In this document: piece by piece, positions 52,977-56,787 of the stretch
Position numbering within the stretch: the stretch's first letter is position 1
Layout of the letters: each line of letters opens with the position of its first letter
Assembly (NCBI GenBank): GCA_020061585.1
Contig: JAGUXX010000261.1
Span: 1-56,787 of the forward strand
Direction of reading: 5' to 3'
DNA: 56,787 nucleotides
Source: Betaproteobacteria bacterium
Lineage (GTDB): Bacteria; Pseudomonadota; Gammaproteobacteria; Burkholderiales; Thiobacillaceae
Notes under the pieces: model-generated
What the model saw: the letters and a program-made list of their open reading frames with translations, nothing else
The model's database searches: none
What the model was told of the DNA's origin: nothing
Translations under genes and position numbers: made by a program

Positions 52977-53421
52977 GGCTGGCGCGTGCCGTGTCAGCAC
53001 GTTCCTTCGCCGCGTCGAACTCCGACAGCTTCACCCGCACCCGGCGGCGCAGGGCGTTGTTCAGTGCCACGCAGGGAATGGCCACCAGGAGGCCGGCGGC
53101 GGTGGCCTTCAGAGCCAGGGCCAGGCCGGTCATGATGGTTTTGACGTCCATGTCGCCGCTGGCGCCCATGCTCTCGAAGGTGAGCATGATGCCCAGCACC
53201 GTGCCGAACAGGCCGATGTAGGGGGCGTTGGCCGCCACCGTGCCGATCACCGTCAGGCCCTGGGTCAGGTCGGTTTCCAGTTCAATCCGGGTGGCGAAGT
53301 CGGCCACCTGTACCCGCCGATAGTGGGAGAACCGGCCCAGAGCCACCGCCACCGACCAGATCGACAGGCCCAGAAGCAGCCCCATGACACCGTATTCCAC
53401 CGCCGTTTTCATGCCGTCCAT
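52969..53421 (-). CDS. exbB: ExbB-like proton channel subunit
   Basis: A 150-aa short ExbB/TolQ/MotA-type protein with three TM segments: GVMGLLLGLSIWSVAVAL, ANAPYIGLFGTVLGIMLTF and GLALALKATAAGLLVAIPCV. The APYIGLFGTVLGIM block is the family hallmark. It forms the proton-driven motor with ExbD and TonB. Confidence 0.93.
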   Translation of the reverse strand: MDGMKTAVEYGVMGLLLGLSIWSVAVALGRFSHYRRVQVADFATRIELETDLTQGLTVIGTVAANAPYIGLFGTVLGIMLTFESMGASGDMDVKTIMTGLALALKATAAGLLVAIPCVALNNALRRRVRVKLSEFDAAKERADTARASHG

Positions 53422-53436
53422 GGGATTCCTTTCCGC

Positions 53437-53919
53437 TTATTTGTGGTTCTCCGCCACCCAGGCGGATAGCTGGGCTTCGCGCAGCTCGCCGGTGATGGCC
53501 TTGGCCCGGTGGGCGGCGTCGAAGAAATAAGTGCGCGGCAGTTCGCCGCGCCATTTCCGGTCCACGGCGAACCGCACCCGCTCCGGCAGGGGATCGGCGA
53601 AGGCCCAGTGAGCGACCGGGTCCAGCCCCACTTCCGCCAGGCGGGCGGCGATGGCCGGGGCCAGTTCCGGCGAATCGGCGGCCACCAGCACCAGGGGCAG
53701 ATCGGGGCGCGTCTTGAGTTGGCGCGCGAACAGGCGAAGCTCTCCCTGGCAATGGACGCATTCCAGGGACCAGAAGGCCAGGATATAGGGCTTGCCGGCG
53801 AAATCCCGGGCCAGGGCCGCCGGCGTGGCCGCGTCGAAGGGACGGGGCAGGTCGGCGGCTCGGCTGGGCATGGCCAGGCACATCGCCAGGAAGAAGACGA
53901 GCAGCCGGCGGGCGATCAT
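53437..53919 (-). CDS. TlpA/thioredoxin-like periplasmic protein
   Basis: A 160-aa protein with signal peptide (LLVFFLAMCLAMPSRA) and a TlpA/ResA-like fold: KPYILAFWSLECVHCQGELR has the redox pair C54-V-H-C57; GELPRTYFFDAAHR is the cis-Pro region. ATG 53919 overlaps the BNR gene by 4 nt. A role in keeping thiols of its CECC neighbour reduced is a reasonable guess. Confidence 0.88.
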   Translation of the reverse strand: MIARRLLVFFLAMCLAMPSRAADLPRPFDAATPAALARDFAGKPYILAFWSLECVHCQGELRLFARQLKTRPDLPLVLVAADSPELAPAIAARLAEVGLDPVAHWAFADPLPERVRFAVDRKWRGELPRTYFFDAAHRAKAITGELREAQLSAWVAENHK

Positions 53920-55151
53920 GAGTCCGCTCCCGAGTCCGCCCCCTCCAGGGGCAGCGCCCGCACCCCTTCCCGTTCGCTGTTCCAGACCAGCCAGGACTGG
54001 TCGCCACGAGCGACGAGCAGGGGGTAATCGGCGGCGCCTTCGCTGGTCAGGATGCGGCAGGGGGCCTGCCAGGTCCGGCCGCCGTCCGGCGACTGGCGGA
54101 TCCAGACGCTGTAGGCCTTGCCGTCGAATTCGCTCCAGGCCAGGGTCACCATCTTGCCCGTGGCCAGCACGGTGGCATGGCCGGCCTGGGCCTCGTCGTT
54201 GCCGAATTTCATCGGCTCGGACAGAACGTCCCTCTCTAAACGCCGGTAGAACAGGCCCTGGCGCGTCTTGCCCTGGGTGTACCAGACCAGGTGCAGCGCG
54301 CCTTTTGCATCGGCGGAGAGGGCGCCGCCGTGGTGGGGGCAGCCTTGCAGCAGCCAGTCGTCGTCGCTCACCCGACGCGGCGCGGCGGCCCCGTCCAGGG
54401 CGGCCAGGGCGAAGTCGCGGATGTCGCCGGGATAGACATGGCGCCACAGGGCCACCGGCTGGTCGCCCTGCCAGCCCAGGGCGACCCGGCAGCATTCGCA
54501 GGTGTGTTCCGCGAAGTGGCGGTTGGCCTGGAAGGTGGCGCCGCCGTCGCTGGAGACGGCGTAATAGAGGGCCGATCCCGCATAGTCCCGGCCCGCGTCC
54601 AGGGCCGCCTTGCGGTCGCGCCCGTCCAGCCAGGCCAGCACCACCCGGTCGCCGTCCACCGCCAGGGCGTCGAACCGGTGGCTGACTTCGGCCAGGTCGT
54701 CGTTCACGGTCACCGGCGTACTGAAGCTGCGGCCGCCATCGGTGGAACGGCTGTAGCGGACATGGCCGGTGTAGGGCCTGGGCAGGCTCACGGTCCAGCT
54801 CACGTGAACAGTGCCATTGGCGGCGATGGCCAGCTTGGGCCGATTCTCGCCGTCGGCGGAGACGGCTTCCGGCTCGGGGTTGACCCGCACCGGCTCGGCG
54901 AAGCGGTTGCCGCCATCCTCGGACACCTCGAGCAAGACATGGCCCCGCTCCACCCGGACCAGCCAGAGGCGGCCCCGTTCGTCGAAGGCGGCGGAGATCG
55001 CCAGGGGCTTGGCCGCCTTCATGCGCGCGGCCCACATGCCACCGGGAGCGGGCGTGGCGGCGGGCCCGCCGTGCTCCGCCCGGGCGGCCGGCACAAGTAC
55101 AAGCAGCAGCGCCAAAAACAATACGAGCAGTCCAAGCGGCAGGCGCATCAC
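53916..55151 (-). CDS. Exported BNR/sialidase-like beta-propeller with CECC motif
   Basis: A 411-aa exported protein. Signal peptide (LGLLVLFLALLLVLVPAARA). Repeated Asp-box-like motifs (SEDGGNRF, STDGGRSF, SSDGGATF, SPDGGRTW) mark a six-bladed sialidase-type propeller. HTCECCRVALG and LLQGCPHHGGAL supply Cys and His that could bind metal. The usual sialidase arginines are not evident, so sugar cleavage is unlikely. Its place between a TlpA-like protein and a TonB receptor suggests metal handling, perhaps copper. Confidence 0.8.
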   Translation of the reverse strand: MMRLPLGLLVLFLALLLVLVPAARAEHGGPAATPAPGGMWAARMKAAKPLAISAAFDERGRLWLVRVERGHVLLEVSEDGGNRFAEPVRVNPEPEAVSADGENRPKLAIAANGTVHVSWTVSLPRPYTGHVRYSRSTDGGRSFSTPVTVNDDLAEVSHRFDALAVDGDRVVLAWLDGRDRKAALDAGRDYAGSALYYAVSSDGGATFQANRHFAEHTCECCRVALGWQGDQPVALWRHVYPGDIRDFALAALDGAAAPRRVSDDDWLLQGCPHHGGALSADAKGALHLVWYTQGKTRQGLFYRRLERDVLSEPMKFGNDEAQAGHATVLATGKMVTLAWSEFDGKAYSVWIRQSPDGGRTWQAPCRILTSEGAADYPLLVARGDQSWLVWNSEREGVRALPLEGADSGADS

Positions 55152-55161
55152 CGGCTCCGCC

Positions 55162-56787
55162 TTACCACTTGCCTTCCAGGCCCAGGGTCAGGGTGCGCGG
55201 CAGACCGGGCGAGAACACCTGGGTGGAGGAGGAGATGGAGGCGCTTTCCGCGAAGCGCTTGTCGGTCAGGTTCTGGATGCCGCCGAACAAACCAAGGCTC
55301 TTGCCCAGGCTCCAGTTGGCGCGCAGATTGAACAAGTCGTGGCCGCCGTACTTGGCGCTGTTCGCCTGGTCCATCCAGTATCCGCCCAAGCGCACCCATT
55401 CCAGTTGCACCCGGGCGCCGGGGGCGGGCAGCCAGGACAGGCGCGTGTTGCCGATCAGGCGCGGCGCGGTTTCCATTTCCTTGCCGCTGAAATCGACGCC
55501 GCCGGGGATCACCCATTCCTCGTAGCTGTGCTTGGCATAGGACGCGGAAAGGTCGAGGCGGAAGGCGCTGCCCAGGGGCAAGCCGAGGCCGGCCTCGATG
55601 CCCCGGTGGCGGGTTTCGCCGGCGTTCACCACCTGGGTCACGTTAGTGGCCGTATCCCGATAGCTGAGGATGTCGTCTTCCTTGGCCAGGTTGTAAAGGG
55701 AGATTTCGTAGCTGACCGCGCCGCTCCTGCCTTTCACGCCGATCTCGAACTGGTCCGCCTTCACCGGCTTGAGCCCTTGGGTGGATTGAGCGTTGGCCTG
55801 GGCGACCAGGGCCGAATTGGCGGCGGAGGGCCGGAACAACTGGCCTTCGGACGGCGCGCGGAAGGCGTGGTTGTAGGCGGCGAACACATGCAGGTCCGGG
55901 CTCACGGCGTAGGTGGCGCCCAGCTTGGGACTCAGGTGATTGAAGCGGACCGTGGTGTCGCCCACCTGGCCGTAGTGCCGCGTCACCGGAGCGCCGCCAT
56001 TCTCGCTGGTGGTGGCGGCGACGGAGGCGGCGGCGAGGTTGTTGTCGAAGCGGTAGCGCAGGTTGTCGTAGCGCAGGCAGGCATTCAGGCGCAGCTTGTC
56101 GCTGGGGGAGAACTCGCCGTGGACATACGGCGAGGCGCCCATGAAGGTGACGTCGTAGTCATACACCCGGGTGCCGACGCTGTAGTCGCGGTAGATCTTC
56201 GCTGCGCCAGAACCCGTGGTGGTCAGGGTGCCCAGGCGGTTTTCCTCCCGGCTGCCGGGGCTGTAATCCAGGTCCAGGCCGGCGATCAGGCGGGCGCGCA
56301 GGTTGGGGAAATCGCGCCGCCATTTGGCCAACACGCCGAAGGACTGGTTCTCCGTGGTGTAGACCGTGGGGTCGTAGCTCAGGGACCAGTTGGCCAGCAG
56401 TTCCATGCTGTTGTCGCGCAGGAACGGGGTAATGGAAATCAGGGTGTCGCCGCTTTCTGCGCGGTTTTCCTTCTCCCATGCGCTGGACAGGCGCAGGGCA
56501 TCCACCTTGCGGTAGGAGATGGGGGTGTAGTTGAGGGTCGGGTTGTTCTTGTAGTCGCTCTCGATGATGGCGGAGCTGCCGGCGGTCTGCTGGTCGATGT
56601 GGGAATAGGCCAGCACGGTCTTTAGCATGGCGTCGTCACCCATGGCCCGGTCCCAGCGCAGGTTGGCGCTCTGCCGGTCGTAGCCGGTGGCGTCCCGCCA
56701 GCCGTCGCTGTGGGAGAGGTTGAGATCGGCGCGCAGGCCGTTGTCGCCCCAGGTGTTGCCGCCGCCCATCAGGGCGCGCCGCCAGCC
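55162..56787 (-). CDS. TonB-dependent outer-membrane receptor, C-terminal part
   Basis: The frame is open to the window edge, so the plug domain and signal peptide are outside. About 541 residues of beta-barrel are visible with typical strands (RADLNLSHSDGWRDATGYDR; LHVFAAYNHAFRAPSEGQLF; QFEIGVKGRSGAVSYEISLY; FNLRANWSLGKSLGLFGGIQ, then NLTDKRF) and a C-terminal Trp. The substrate cannot be told from the barrel. It is the first visible gene of the operon feeding exbB, exbD and tonB downstream. Confidence 0.93.
   Translation of the reverse strand, partial: GWRRALMGGGNTWGDNGLRADLNLSHSDGWRDATGYDRQSANLRWDRAMGDDAMLKTVLAYSHIDQQTAGSSAIIESDYKNNPTLNYTPISYRKVDALRLSSAWEKENRAESGDTLISITPFLRDNSMELLANWSLSYDPTVYTTENQSFGVLAKWRRDFPNLRARLIAGLDLDYSPGSREENRLGTLTTTGSGAAKIYRDYSVGTRVYDYDVTFMGASPYVHGEFSPSDKLRLNACLRYDNLRYRFDNNLAAASVAATTSENGGAPVTRHYGQVGDTTVRFNHLSPKLGATYAVSPDLHVFAAYNHAFRAPSEGQLFRPSAANSALVAQANAQSTQGLKPVKADQFEIGVKGRSGAVSYEISLYNLAKEDDILSYRDTATNVTQVVNAGETRHRGIEAGLGLPLGSAFRLDLSASYAKHSYEEWVIPGGVDFSGKEMETAPRLIGNTRLSWLPAPGARVQLEWVRLGGYWMDQANSAKYGGHDLFNLRANWSLGKSLGLFGGIQNLTDKRFAESASISSSTQVFSPGLPRTLTLGLEGKW

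Noticed and set aside
54811-56625. A 604-codon plus-strand open frame
   Set aside because: Antisense shadow of the TonB-dependent receptor and BNR protein genes; no family pattern.

Overview
The window looks like the accessory and backbone DNA of a conjugative plasmid, or of a plasmid-like integrated element, from a high-GC betaproteobacterium (Rhodocyclales, Nitrosomonadales or Burkholderiales type). This rests on its GC-rich codon use, a PEP-CTERM protein, a heavy-metal RND operon, an iteron origin with a Rep_3-type initiator, ParM-type partition, and an F-type conjugation gene block. No rRNA, tRNA or CRISPR array was seen.

Layout. 1-6.3 kb: a CzcCBA/CusCBA-like heavy-metal efflux operon (+), cut at the left edge, with three small exported accessory proteins. 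6.6-9.1 kb: a minus-strand large serine recombinase cassette (small ORF, DUF2924, recombinase, ParB/HTH-like). 9.4-12.6 kb: a NYN nuclease, a LexA-like repressor with a perfect operator, and umuDC. 12.8-13.4 kb: a CcdA-like antitoxin with an unknown partner. 13.5-20.5 kb: a minus-strand F-type transfer operon (ssb, dsbC-like, traW, traU, trbC, traN in two pieces, two exported unknowns) ending in an intrinsic terminator. 20.6-28.3 kb: a putative single-strand annealing protein, small genes, a UPF0149/SEC-C protein, AbrB-VapC, HHH and pRiA4b-ORF3 proteins, an AbiEi-Fic fusion and a PEP-CTERM protein. 28.7-34.8 kb: a minus-strand block with a YqaJ-type exonuclease, a MoxR/CobS-like ATPase, a methylase-like protein and unknowns. 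35.3-39.3 kb: rhodanese-like and Sel1-repeat proteins and small unknowns. 39.6-42.4 kb: the origin (8 iterons, 2 DnaA boxes), a rep remnant and rep. 42.7-51.1 kb: the AbiE system, parM and its partner, an HTH regulator, unknowns and DUF3150. 51.1-51.9 kb: a broken integrase marks a junction. 51.9-56.8 kb: a TonB-ExbD-ExbB-TlpA-BNR-TonB-dependent receptor operon (minus), cut at the right edge.

The most striking pattern is a repeated regulatory cassette scattered over 30 kb on both strands. An intrinsic terminator with a conserved GGTCTCTGACC core is followed by TTTTTTATCGCC and then a 50-100 nt leader. The leader's long stem pairs CTACTCCCTTC with GAAGGAGAGTAG and so buries the Shine-Dalgarno sequence directly before the ATG. 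It precedes at least eight otherwise unrelated plasmid genes, including the exonuclease, the MoxR/CobS ATPase and DUF3150. A related hairpin precedes the annealing-protein gene. I do not recognise it as a named RNA family. It could be a translational switch, a 5' stabiliser, or the recombining joint of a modular gene-cassette system served by the plasmid's own annealing protein, exonuclease and SSB.

A second shared signal, GCAACG(G/A)TATA, lies in the same orientation before the ssb/transfer, rep and parM operons. It may coordinate transfer, replication and partition.
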